Shown one piece after another: positions 56,305 through 64,000 of a stretch of 64,000 bases of DNA. The stretch lies in contig NZ_JBNHEQ010000060.1 in assembly GCF_050016015.1 (NCBI RefSeq), positions 12,249 to 76,248 on the forward strand, written 5' to 3'. This DNA is from Trichodesmium sp002260545 (GTDB lineage: Bacteria; Cyanobacteriota; Cyanobacteriia; Cyanobacteriales; Microcoleaceae). The position numbers and the translations under genes are program-made. The notes below the pieces were generated by a model. The model worked only from the letters and a program-made list of their open reading frames with translations. It did no database searches and had not been told where the DNA came from. Each line of letters opens with the position of its first letter. The first letter of the stretch is position 1.

Positions 56305-57270
56305 TTCAAGGAGAAGATTTATAGATCGCGGTCTAAGTTTGGTAGGGGTTTGGTCTCCAAACCCCTACGAGCCTTAACGAAGTCAGAAGTCAGAAGTCAA
56401 CCTACCCCTAATACCATTTCTCAAAAACTTTATCTATTTCAGAGTAGGGGAGTAGGGGAGTAGGTAGGGACGTTGCATAAGGGCGTCCGTACAGAGAAGC
56501 AAACATAAGAATAATTAACATAATTACTAGCTCAAATCAGCAAAAAAATGATTCTGATTGTACCGATAAGTTAATAACTGAAGTATCGCCCAAGTATAGC
56601 AAGACTTTTGGGAATTGGTATAACCCAATCCACCCCCGCCCCTCCGGTGGAGGGAAGCCAGGAGTAAACCCACCCCTAACCCCTCCGGTGGAGGGGAAGT
56701 CAGAAGCGAGTGTGTAATTCTGAGGTCCCCGTTTCCTGTGGAATCCGTAAGGAAACAGAATGTAAGACACACATCTGACAGTTGTTTTTGTAACGGGGAT
56801 TTATGCCGCGCTCCAAAAACATTTCGCTTTATACCGTTTCACGGAAGTCAAAATTCAGATTTTATCAGCTTAAAACCTTGACAATATAATAGTTTCAGGC
56901 AATTATTTGACATTTAAAGTTGGAAACTATTTGTGACATCCTTAAAGTGAATTGGTATTAAAAGGTGGGGTTTTAGACCCATTTTTTTTGATAAATTGTA
57001 CTGAGACTATCAGATTTGATATAATTTATTGCCGAGTTTGTATCAATAAAAACTTTTTCTTAACTTGTTTTTTGATAATCTTAGTAGAGAAGCTTATTCA
57101 GTAATTAACAATTAACAATTAATAATTACCCCTTCTTAAAAGAAGGGGATTGACTCAAAGGAAAATTTTTGCTTTTATCTCCTATCCAAGGGGAGGCTTT
57201 AAACCTGAATTGTTGAATTATTAACTATTAATTATTTAGTCAAAATATTAAAAATTAGATCGATAAAATA
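56305..57270. other. Gap between narB and ureA with repeats
   Basis: It contains GGAGTAGGG heptamers, a CCCGCCCCTCCGGTGGAGGG / CCCCTCCGGTGGAGGGG pair (about 56635-56700), and an R7 element just before ureA (about 57094-57240). The 70- to 80-codon minus-strand frames here are repeat artefacts. No gene was found. Confidence 0.65.
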
Positions 57271-57573
57271 ATGCAGCTATCACCCCAAGAAAAAGACAAA
57301 TTAATGATTTTTACTGCTGCTTTAGTTGCAGAAAGACGAAAGGAAAAAGGGATTAAATTAAACTATCCTGAAGCAGTAGCTTATATTTCTGCAGCTATAT
57401 TAGAAGGTGCTAGGGAAGGAAAAGGGGTAGCCGAATTGATGAGTCATGGCAGAACTGTTTTAAGACAGGATGAAGTAATGGAAGGGATACCAGAAATGAT
57501 TGAAGAAGTGCAGGTAGAAGCAACCTTTCCAGATGGTACTAAGTTAGTGACAGTACACAATCCCATACAATAA
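57271..57573 (+). CDS. ureA: Urease subunit gamma
   Basis: This 100-residue protein is of exact family length and pattern: MQLSPQEKDKLMIFTAALVA, GIKLNYPEAVAYISAAILEG, ELMSHGRTVL and VEATFPDGTKLVTVHNPI. It is the small structural subunit of the nickel urease that hydrolyses urea to ammonium and carbonate in the cytoplasm. It is the first gene of the cluster; ureB follows after about 110 bp. Confidence 0.97.
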   Translation: MQLSPQEKDKLMIFTAALVAERRKEKGIKLNYPEAVAYISAAILEGAREGKGVAELMSHGRTVLRQDEVMEGIPEMIEEVQVEATFPDGTKLVTVHNPIQ

Positions 57574-57682
57574 AGTAAGGTGGTGGTGCATAGTAATTGC
57601 AGAAAGAGTGTGGGGGGTGTGGGAAGAAATTAAACAATATATCTTTAAATATACAGGAAACCAATTAACAACTAAAATAACA

Positions 57683-57991
57683 ATGATTCCAGGAGAAATA
57701 ATTACTCAAACAGGTGAAATAGAATTAAATTCAGGGCGGAAAACAATTCAGGTAATGGTAGGAAATACAGGCGACCGCCCGATTCAAATTGGTTCTCATT
57801 TTCATTTTTATGAAGTCAACCCAGCCTTAAAATTTGAGCGTGACCCCACTAAAGGAATGCGTTTAAATATTCCAGCAGGTACGGCAGTTAGATTTGAACC
57901 AGGAGATGAAAAAGAAGTAGAGTTAGTAGCGATCGCTGGTAGTCGAGAAATATACGGTTTTAACGCTTTGCTTAATCAAAAATTAGAATAA
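57683..57991 (+). CDS. ureB: Urease subunit beta
   Basis: This 102-residue protein is MIPGEIITQTGEIELNSGRK, then VGNTGDRPIQIGSHFHFYEV and GMRLNIPAGTAVRFEPGDEK to the usual AGSREIYGFN end. The frame stays open to 57608, but the 25 extra upstream codons have no family match; the ATG at 57683 is the family start. It assembles with UreA and UreC. Confidence 0.96.
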   Translation: MIPGEIITQTGEIELNSGRKTIQVMVGNTGDRPIQIGSHFHFYEVNPALKFERDPTKGMRLNIPAGTAVRFEPGDEKEVELVAIAGSREIYGFNALLNQKLE

Positions 57992-58202
57992 AAAAAGAAG
58001 ATTTCTATGATGGGAAAATAAGGTCTTAAATCTTTCTTTTAAAAGGGATAAAAAAAAAGAAAATTCAGTATTTCAAGCCTCCTTATTCCAAAAAGATACA
58101 TTTTCTTCTTCCCCGTTCCCTGTTCCCCGTTCCCTGTTCCCTAAAAGTCTCCAATATCGCACAACTTAAATCATATTGCTATCCTTTTAACTGATAACTG
58201 AA
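57992..58202. other. Spacer between ureB and ureG
   Basis: AT-rich, with a CCCCGTTCCCTGTTCCCCGT heptamer-like run near 58110-58140. It may separate ureAB and ureGDE into two expression units, but no terminator hairpin was seen. Confidence 0.5.
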
Positions 58203-58820
58203 ATGGCAACAACAGCTAGGTTAGGAATTGGCGGTCCCGTAGGCAGTGGCAAAACTGCTTTACTAGAGTGTATTGTTCCCCTTTTGACCAAACAAGGTAT
58301 TGAAGTAGCCATAGTAACCAATGACTTACTCACTACTGAAGACGCACAGCGACTCAAAAGTGGAGGAATTTTACCAAGCGATCGCATTATTGGAGTGGAG
58401 ACAGGTAGCTGTCCTCATACAGCTATAAGAGAAGACCCAACCATGAATATTTTAGCAGTGCAAGATTTGGAACAACTATATCCTAATCTAGACCTGATTC
58501 TTATTGAAAGTGGGGGGGATAATCTTGCCTCTACCTTTAGTTACGATTTGGTAGATGCCTATATTTTTGTCATAGATGTGGGAGCAGGAGATGATATTCC
58601 CCGTAAAAAAGGACCTGGTTTTGTGCAAGCTGATTTAGTAGTAATTAACAAAATCGATTTAGCTCCTTATGTCAATGCCAATCTAGATTTAATTCGTGAA
58701 CAAGCACCAGTATATCGTCAAGGTAAACCTATTGCTTATACTAATTGTAAAACAGGAGTCGGATTGAATGAAGTGGTTAATTTTATTCTAGAGAGAATTT
58801 TATTTCGCACTGCTTTGTGA
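58203..58820 (+). CDS. ureG: Urease accessory GTPase UreG
   Basis: This 205-residue SIMIBI GTPase has the P-loop GIGGPVGSGKTALLE, the switch region DIFTTEDA-like NDLLTTEDAQRL, the metal motif VETGSCPHTAIREDPTMN (Cys-Pro-His for Ni2+/Zn2+), and the NKxD motif VVINKIDLAPYV. It hydrolyses GTP during nickel loading of urease together with UreE, UreF and UreD. Its stop overlaps the GTG start of ureD by four bases (GTGA), indicating tight co-translation. Confidence 0.97.
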   Translation: MATTARLGIGGPVGSGKTALLECIVPLLTKQGIEVAIVTNDLLTTEDAQRLKSGGILPSDRIIGVETGSCPHTAIREDPTMNILAVQDLEQLYPNLDLILIESGGDNLASTFSYDLVDAYIFVIDVGAGDDIPRKKGPGFVQADLVVINKIDLAPYVNANLDLIREQAPVYRQGKPIAYTNCKTGVGLNEVVNFILERILFRTAL

Positions 58821-59680
58821 GTAATGAATTTGAAAAAGTGATGAGCAGAGATAATTTAGACATAAAACTAGAGCGGAATAGTTTTGGTAAAACTGTAGTA
58901 ACTCATCAGTATACAACTCATCCTTTGCGTTTATCTAATGTATTTCGTCTGGATGCCACCGATCCGCGTACTGCTTACTTGTACCTTACCAATACATCGC
59001 CTGGGTTATTAGCTGGAGATAACTTGAGTTTATCTTTACATCTAGAAAAGGGAACCAGTCTTTATCTTACTGATCAAGCTGCCATTAAAGTTCATGCTAT
59101 GCCAATAATAGCTACCAAAGCAACAACTAATATAAAAATTATAGTCGAAGCAGGTGCGAGATTAGAATTAGTAGCAGAACCTCTAATTTTATTTGCAGAT
59201 GCAGCATTGGAACAAACTACTCACATTCAACTTGACTCTAACGCAGAACTTTTTTGGAGTGAGATTATTCTTCCTGGTAGACTTGCTAGGGGAGAGTGGT
59301 ACGAATTCCGCTATTATTTTGGTCAGTTAAAGATTATTTCAATGGCAGAAGAAGTATTTTTTAGAGATACTATTCACTTAGAAGGAAAGCACAATCTATT
59401 CAAGCATAGCGATATATTTGCTTCAAAACCTATACTAGCTAATTTAATTGTTGTTCAACCAAATAGTAATCTTGAGTTACTTAGTCAAACACTGGAAAAT
59501 CTTGAGGCAGCTAATTGTTCCGATCTGCTCTTAGGTAGTTCTGTATTACCTAATAATAAAGGTTTATTGATTCGTGTTTTAGCTAGTAAAACTCTACATA
59601 TAAAAAAGTATATTAAATATGCTTTAAATTGTGTCCGTCATTTAACTAACCGCTCCAGTTTACCCTATATTCCCAAATGA
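58817..59680 (+). CDS. ureD: Urease accessory protein UreD
   Basis: This 287-residue protein matches the UreD/UreH family, with a PRTAYLYLTNTSPGLLAGDN stretch, LTDQAAIKVHAMP and AELFWSEIILPGRLARGEWY. It is the scaffold that binds apo-urease with UreF and UreG. It starts with GTG at 58817, overlapping the end of ureG, and ends 5 bases before ureE. Confidence 0.93.
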   Translation: MSNEFEKVMSRDNLDIKLERNSFGKTVVTHQYTTHPLRLSNVFRLDATDPRTAYLYLTNTSPGLLAGDNLSLSLHLEKGTSLYLTDQAAIKVHAMPIIATKATTNIKIIVEAGARLELVAEPLILFADAALEQTTHIQLDSNAELFWSEIILPGRLARGEWYEFRYYFGQLKIISMAEEVFFRDTIHLEGKHNLFKHSDIFASKPILANLIVVQPNSNLELLSQTLENLEAANCSDLLLGSSVLPNNKGLLIRVLASKTLHIKKYIKYALNCVRHLTNRSSLPYIPK

Positions 59681-59685
59681 ATTAA

Positions 59686-60213
59686 ATGGTCGAACAAATT
59701 AGAGAAATAGCAGAAACTTATCTAGGTAATCTGACAAAGGATTCCAATTTATCAAAAAAGGTAAAATCAGCTTGTACTTTAGACAATTGTTTAGAGATAT
59801 ATTTGAGTCAAACCGATAGTGGCAAAGGCAGAATTCAGGCTCAATCAACTTCTGGAATAATTGTAGGTATTATCAAAAGTAGAGATTGGTCTCTATGTGA
59901 AGGAGATGTATTTATTACCAAATCTGGTAAGCTATTATTAATTCATCTACAAGAGCAAAGATTGATGGTATTAAGTTTTACTGAACCTGTAGAAAACCAT
60001 GCTATAGAATTAGTTCATCTAGGTCATGTTTTGGGCAATCATCACTGGCCAATAATTATTAAAAAAAATAAAATTTATATTCAATTAATTATAGATGCAG
60101 CAATAATTGAAGCCACTATTGCCAAGTTTAAAATTCCTGGTTTAAAAATAGATTATGAATTGCGCTCTCCCCAAGAACATTTCCATTTTTCCCACCATAG
60201 TCATCATAGCTAA
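59686..60213 (+). CDS. ureE: Urease accessory nickel chaperone UreE
   Basis: This 175-residue protein has the UreE peptide-binding and metal-binding domains (DSGKGRIQAQSTSGIIVGII with SGKLLLIHLQEQRLMVLSF, then LVHLGHVLGNHHWPIIIKKN). It ends in a short His-rich tail (EHFHFSHHSHHS). The His tail and the GNHHWP histidine deliver Ni2+ to UreG. It starts 5 bases after ureD. Confidence 0.94.
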   Translation: MVEQIREIAETYLGNLTKDSNLSKKVKSACTLDNCLEIYLSQTDSGKGRIQAQSTSGIIVGIIKSRDWSLCEGDVFITKSGKLLLIHLQEQRLMVLSFTEPVENHAIELVHLGHVLGNHHWPIIIKKNKIYIQLIIDAAIIEATIAKFKIPGLKIDYELRSPQEHFHFSHHSHHS

Positions 60214-60726
60214 ATAGACATTTCTAATAATAAAAAATCAAATCAATTATGGAATATAAATTATACCGCTGCTCATTATTATATGTTCAGCAATTAACAA
60301 TGTTCATCTCGGCTACAGCCGTTTGCGCAGCATTCCGTAGGAATACAATTAATAATTAATAAAATTACCCCTTCTTGAAAGAAGGGGATTGGCTAAAAGG
60401 AATTTTTTTTGATTGATCCCCTTGAAAGGGGAGGCTTTAAACCTTAATTGTTGAATGAATAATTATTAATTATCAACTATTAATTATTAATTATTCGGTA
60501 CACCTATCGCGGGCAAGATGTCCGCACTACAGTATTTTCATTATTTGCTAGAAGTATGCTGTATCAATTATTTCCTCCTACTGGACTGACACAGCTAATG
60601 AGTGTGCGTATTTATTTGGGGCGGGTTTATTTCATCTAATGGTTAAACTCATTCATTTAAAAAACAAACCCGCCCCTACTATTGTACTATTGTTAGATGA
60701 AACAGTCCGCTACTCACTAATCCCTA
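60214..60726. repeat. Gap between ureE and ureF with an R7 element and inserted micro-element
   Basis: An R7-type AT-rich element spans about 60288-60500. It is split near its left end by sequence with GGCTACAGCC and TTTGCGCAGCATTCCGTAGG (about 60308-60345). A GGCGGGTTT/AAACCCGCC pair follows near 60620-60685. No gene is seen. Confidence 0.7.
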
Positions 60727-61422
60727 ATGAATACTGAAATACCCGAACAACTTGCCTTAATGCAGTTATCTGATTCTTTTTTTCCAAGTGGTTCTTTTAC
60801 CTTTTCTCACGGACTAGAAACTTTAGTTCAAACTGGAAAAATTCAGTCAAAGCAAGAAATTTTGTATTTCTTGCAAATATTATTACGGAACAAAGTTGGA
60901 GTGAGTGATGTGGTAGCATTAATTCAGAGTTATCGCGGTATTAAAAACGGAAATCTAGAGGCAGTGAGAGAAGCAGATCAACAACTATTTATTCAAACGG
61001 CGATCGCTAAAAATAGAGAAACTCAGCGTCAAAGTGGACGCGCTCTACTAATGGTGGCTAGTTCTACTTGGCAAGACGAACGACTAGAAATTCTTAATCA
61101 AGAAGCTGTTCGGGGGAAAATACATTGTTTACATCCAGTTATTTTTGGTGCAATTACTTCAGTAGCAGGTTTAAAGGAACCAGATGCAGTGTTGGCTTTT
61201 TTGCATGGTTTGGTGACTAATATATTGGGAGCAGCTATTCGTTTGGGTATTTTAGGACATATACAAACACAGCAAATTTTACTCCAATTAGTACCAGATA
61301 TTGAAGCAGTTTGCTCAACTGCCGTATCAATGAATCTAGAGCAAATGTGGTCTTGTACTCCTTTTATTGATATTGCTCAAATGCAACATCCAAAATTGCC
61401 TCAGAGGTTGTTTGCTAATTAG
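60727..61422 (+). CDS. ureF: Urease accessory protein UreF
   Basis: This 231-residue helical protein starts with the UreF pattern LMQLSDSFFPSGSFTFSHGL and continues with HPVIFGAITSVAGLKEPDAV and GLVTNILGAAIRLGILGHIQ. It binds UreD and acts with UreG in nickel insertion. It is separated from ureE by about 510 bp of repeats but stays on the same strand. Confidence 0.96.
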   Translation: MNTEIPEQLALMQLSDSFFPSGSFTFSHGLETLVQTGKIQSKQEILYFLQILLRNKVGVSDVVALIQSYRGIKNGNLEAVREADQQLFIQTAIAKNRETQRQSGRALLMVASSTWQDERLEILNQEAVRGKIHCLHPVIFGAITSVAGLKEPDAVLAFLHGLVTNILGAAIRLGILGHIQTQQILLQLVPDIEAVCSTAVSMNLEQMWSCTPFIDIAQMQHPKLPQRLFAN

Positions 61423-61851
61423 GAGTCAGGAGCCAGGAGTCAGGAGTCAGGAGTTAGGGAAATTATAGATGAGCTAGGAGGAAAAATTGTTCCTTTCTTT
61501 TTCTGCCCTTGTCTACTCAAAATACTAACTTTTTTAGCTTGAGTGACCGAGAATTTCACACTTTTTTCGCTCTAAAAAAACTAAAGTATTTATCTTTCAA
61601 TAATTAATAATTACCTCACAAGAAGATGATTGAGTAAAATGATTTTTTTATCTTGAAAAGGAGAGGCTTTAGACCTTAATTATTCCGTAAATTCTTTGAG
61701 AGTTAATTAACAAGCTGTAATTACATTTTTTAACATATAAGTGCCTATGCAAAATTAATTACATATCCTACTAACTCTCTGTTGCCTGTTGCCTCTCTCA
61801 ACAAGGAAATTTCTAAAAGCACAACTACTTACAACAAAAGGAATTAAAATT
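61423..61851. repeat. Gap between ureF and ureC with heptamer, R12-like and R7-like repeats
   Basis: GTCAGGA heptamers begin right after the ureF stop (about 61425-61455). A degenerate R12 copy (ACACTTTTTTCGCTCTAAAA) lies near 61557 and R7-type sequence at 61600-61690. No gene or terminator was recognised. Confidence 0.65.
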
Positions 61852-63564
61852 ATGAGTTATCGTATGAATAGACGCGCGTATGCTGATACCTATGGACCAA
61901 CAGTAGGCGATCGCGTGCGTTTGGCAGATACAGAATTATTTATTGAAGTTGAACGAGATTATACCACCTATGGTGACGAAGTAAAGTTTGGTGGTGGTAA
62001 AGTAATCCGTGATGGAATGGGGCAATCACCTATATCTAGTGAAGCTGGAGCGGTAGATTTAGTAATTACTAATGCCCTGATTTTAGATTGGTGGGGTATC
62101 GTCAAAGCTGATATTGGCATCAAAGACGGCAAGATTGATAAAATCGGCAAAGCAGGTAATCCCTATATTCAAGATGGGGTAGATATTATTATTGGTCCAT
62201 CTACTGAAGTTATTGCCGGAGAAGGACATATTATTACAGCGGGGGGAATAGATAGTCACATTCACTTTATTTGTCCTCAACAAATAGAAATAGCGATCGC
62301 TTCTGGTATCACAACAATGATAGGAGGTGGCACAGGCCCAGCTACAGGTACTAATGCTACTACCTGTACTCCAGGTGAGTGGAATATTTGGATGATGCTG
62401 CAAGCTGCTGATGCTTTTCCGATGAATTTGGGATTTTTGGGCAAGGGAAATAGTGCTAAACCAGAAGGGTTAGTAGAACAAATTCAAGCTGGAGCTATGG
62501 GTTTAAAACTCCATGAAGATTGGGGAACAACTCCTGCTGCTATTGACACTTGTTTGAGTGTTGCCGATAAATATGACGTACAGGTAGCCATCCATACAGA
62601 TACTCTGAATGAAGCAGGTTTTGTGGAAAACACGATCGCTGCTTTTAAAGACCGAGTAATTCATACCTATCATACTGAAGGTGCGGGAGGTGGACACGCG
62701 CCAGACATTATTAAAGTTTGCGCCCTCAAAAATGTATTACCTTCTTCAACTAATCCGACTCGTCCGTTTACAGTCAACACTTTAGAAGAACATCTTGATA
62801 TGTTGATGGTGTGTCACCACCTTGATAAAAATATTCCTGAAGATGTAGCCTTTGCTGAATCTAGGATACGCAAAGAAACTATTGCTGCAGAAGATATTTT
62901 GCACGATTTAGGAGCATTTAGCGCTATAGCTTCTGATTCTCAAGCAATGGGTAGAGTGGGAGAAGTAATTATTCGTACTTGGCAAACTGCTCACAAAATG
63001 AAAGTACAAAGAGGTGTTTTAGCTGCCGATACAGAAGAAGTAGCAGATAATTTTCGGGCTAAACGTTACATTGCTAAATATACTATCAATCCGGCAATTA
63101 TGCACGGTATTGCCAATTATGTTGGTTCCATTGAAACAGGGAAATTAGCCGATATTTGCCTTTGGAAACCTGCGATGTTTGGGGTTAAACCAGAAATTGT
63201 CATTAAAGGAGGAGCGATCGCTTGGGCACAAATGGGCGATCCTAATGCTAGTATTCCTACACCTCAACCTGTATATATGCGTCCTATGTTTGGTAGTTTT
63301 GGTGGCGCAACTCCCGCTACTTCTTTGACTTTTGTTTCTAAAGAAGCATTAAATGCTGGAATACCCGAAAAAATCAGTTTAAAAACTCCTACTGTAGCTG
63401 TTAGTAATACACGAAATCTCGGCAAAGCAGACATGAAACTCAATGAAGCCACCCCCAAAATAGAAGTAAATCCTGAAACTTATGAAGTGAGAGCAGATGG
63501 TGAACTTCTAACTTGTGAACCCGCCTCTGTGTTACCAATGGCGCAGCGTTATTTTTTATTTTAA
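61852..63564 (+). CDS. ureC: Urease subunit alpha (catalytic)
   Basis: This 570-residue enzyme has all active-site marks. The first nickel His pair is in GGIDSHIHFICPQQ, the carbamylated Lys in GAMGLKLHEDWG, further ligands in VAIHTDTLNEAGFVENTI and HTYHTEGAGGGHAPDII, the flap His in MVCHHLDKNIPEDVAFAES, and the Asp ligand in AIASDSQAMGRVGEV. The start is the ATG at 61852 (MSYRMNRRAYADTYGPT) behind an AAAAGGAATTA ribosome binding site; a longer frame from 61789 adds 21 unmatched residues. It binds two Ni2+ and forms the UreABC core. It is the last gene of the cluster. Confidence 0.98.
   Translation: MSYRMNRRAYADTYGPTVGDRVRLADTELFIEVERDYTTYGDEVKFGGGKVIRDGMGQSPISSEAGAVDLVITNALILDWWGIVKADIGIKDGKIDKIGKAGNPYIQDGVDIIIGPSTEVIAGEGHIITAGGIDSHIHFICPQQIEIAIASGITTMIGGGTGPATGTNATTCTPGEWNIWMMLQAADAFPMNLGFLGKGNSAKPEGLVEQIQAGAMGLKLHEDWGTTPAAIDTCLSVADKYDVQVAIHTDTLNEAGFVENTIAAFKDRVIHTYHTEGAGGGHAPDIIKVCALKNVLPSSTNPTRPFTVNTLEEHLDMLMVCHHLDKNIPEDVAFAESRIRKETIAAEDILHDLGAFSAIASDSQAMGRVGEVIIRTWQTAHKMKVQRGVLAADTEEVADNFRAKRYIAKYTINPAIMHGIANYVGSIETGKLADICLWKPAMFGVKPEIVIKGGAIAWAQMGDPNASIPTPQPVYMRPMFGSFGGATPATSLTFVSKEALNAGIPEKISLKTPTVAVSNTRNLGKADMKLNEATPKIEVNPETYEVRADGELLTCEPASVLPMAQRYFLF

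Positions 63565-64000
<436 letters not shown>

Noticed and set aside
56527..56772. Two overlapping minus-strand frames (about 80 codons) between narB and ureA
   Set aside because: They cross CTCCGGTGGAGG repeats; no conserved sequence.
61789..61851. Longer start for ureC (and likewise 57608 for ureB, 32554 for the glycerophosphodiesterase)
   Set aside because: The added codons have no family match and are partly repeat sequence; the inner ATG fits the family start in each case.

Overview
The window looks like the chromosome of a filamentous, non-heterocystous, marine-type cyanobacterium, in the style of Trichodesmium or Okeania; the genus is inferred, not proven. The evidence is the many HIP1 octamers (GCGATCGC), the plastid/cyanobacterial genes ycf35 and ycf46, BicA/SbtA/SbtB bicarbonate uptake, the cyanobacterial nitrate reductase NarB, a COP23-domain protein, low GC, and a low coding fraction (about 65% by summing the genes called here). 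The spaces between genes are packed with small inverted-repeat elements, heptanucleotide repeats and duplications.

Layout. 1-18 kb: housekeeping and unknown genes on both strands: a CobW-type GTPase cut by the window edge, a DUF985 cupin, an EF-hand protein, a dead tnpB, a UbiB-type kinase, leuD, a DUF2127 membrane protein, a TerB-like protein, an M61 peptidase, a Crp/Fnr regulator, ycf35-ycf46 and a ribbon-helix-helix protein. 19.6-28.9 kb: a block of exported proteins, with a COP23 protein, three trypsin-like serine proteases in a row, a convergent caspase-like protease carrying an EF-hand-like loop, and an M28 peptidase. 29-42.7 kb: an EamA transporter, a PEP-CTERM protein, a glycerophosphodiesterase, an IS200/IS605 element with intact tnpA and broken tnpB, an SLH protein, an MscS channel fused to a cyclic-nucleotide domain, an unknown 434-residue protein, and a haloperoxidase-like protein with RTX repeats.

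43.6-52.8 kb is an inorganic-carbon block: a cation/proton antiporter with universal-stress domains, a CmpR/CcmR-like LysR regulator divergent from bicA, then sbtA and, convergent to it, sbtB. sbtA and sbtB lie in visibly GC-richer DNA and look imported. 54.1-63.6 kb is a nitrogen block: narB, then the complete urease set ureA-B-G-D-E-F-C on one strand, interrupted by repeat-filled gaps. Carbon uptake (HCO3- symport and its Na+/H+ support), nitrate reduction and urea hydrolysis (giving ammonium and CO2) fit one nutrient-assimilation region.

The most unusual signals are the secreted protease block, with a tail shared by two proteases and a triplicated leader at the caspase-like gene; the GC-rich sbtA/sbtB island, where the ribosome binding site plus start codon of sbtB is tandemly duplicated; and several families of miniature inverted-repeat elements caught nested inside one another, plus a ~25-base micro-insertion that destroys a tnpB active-site codon.
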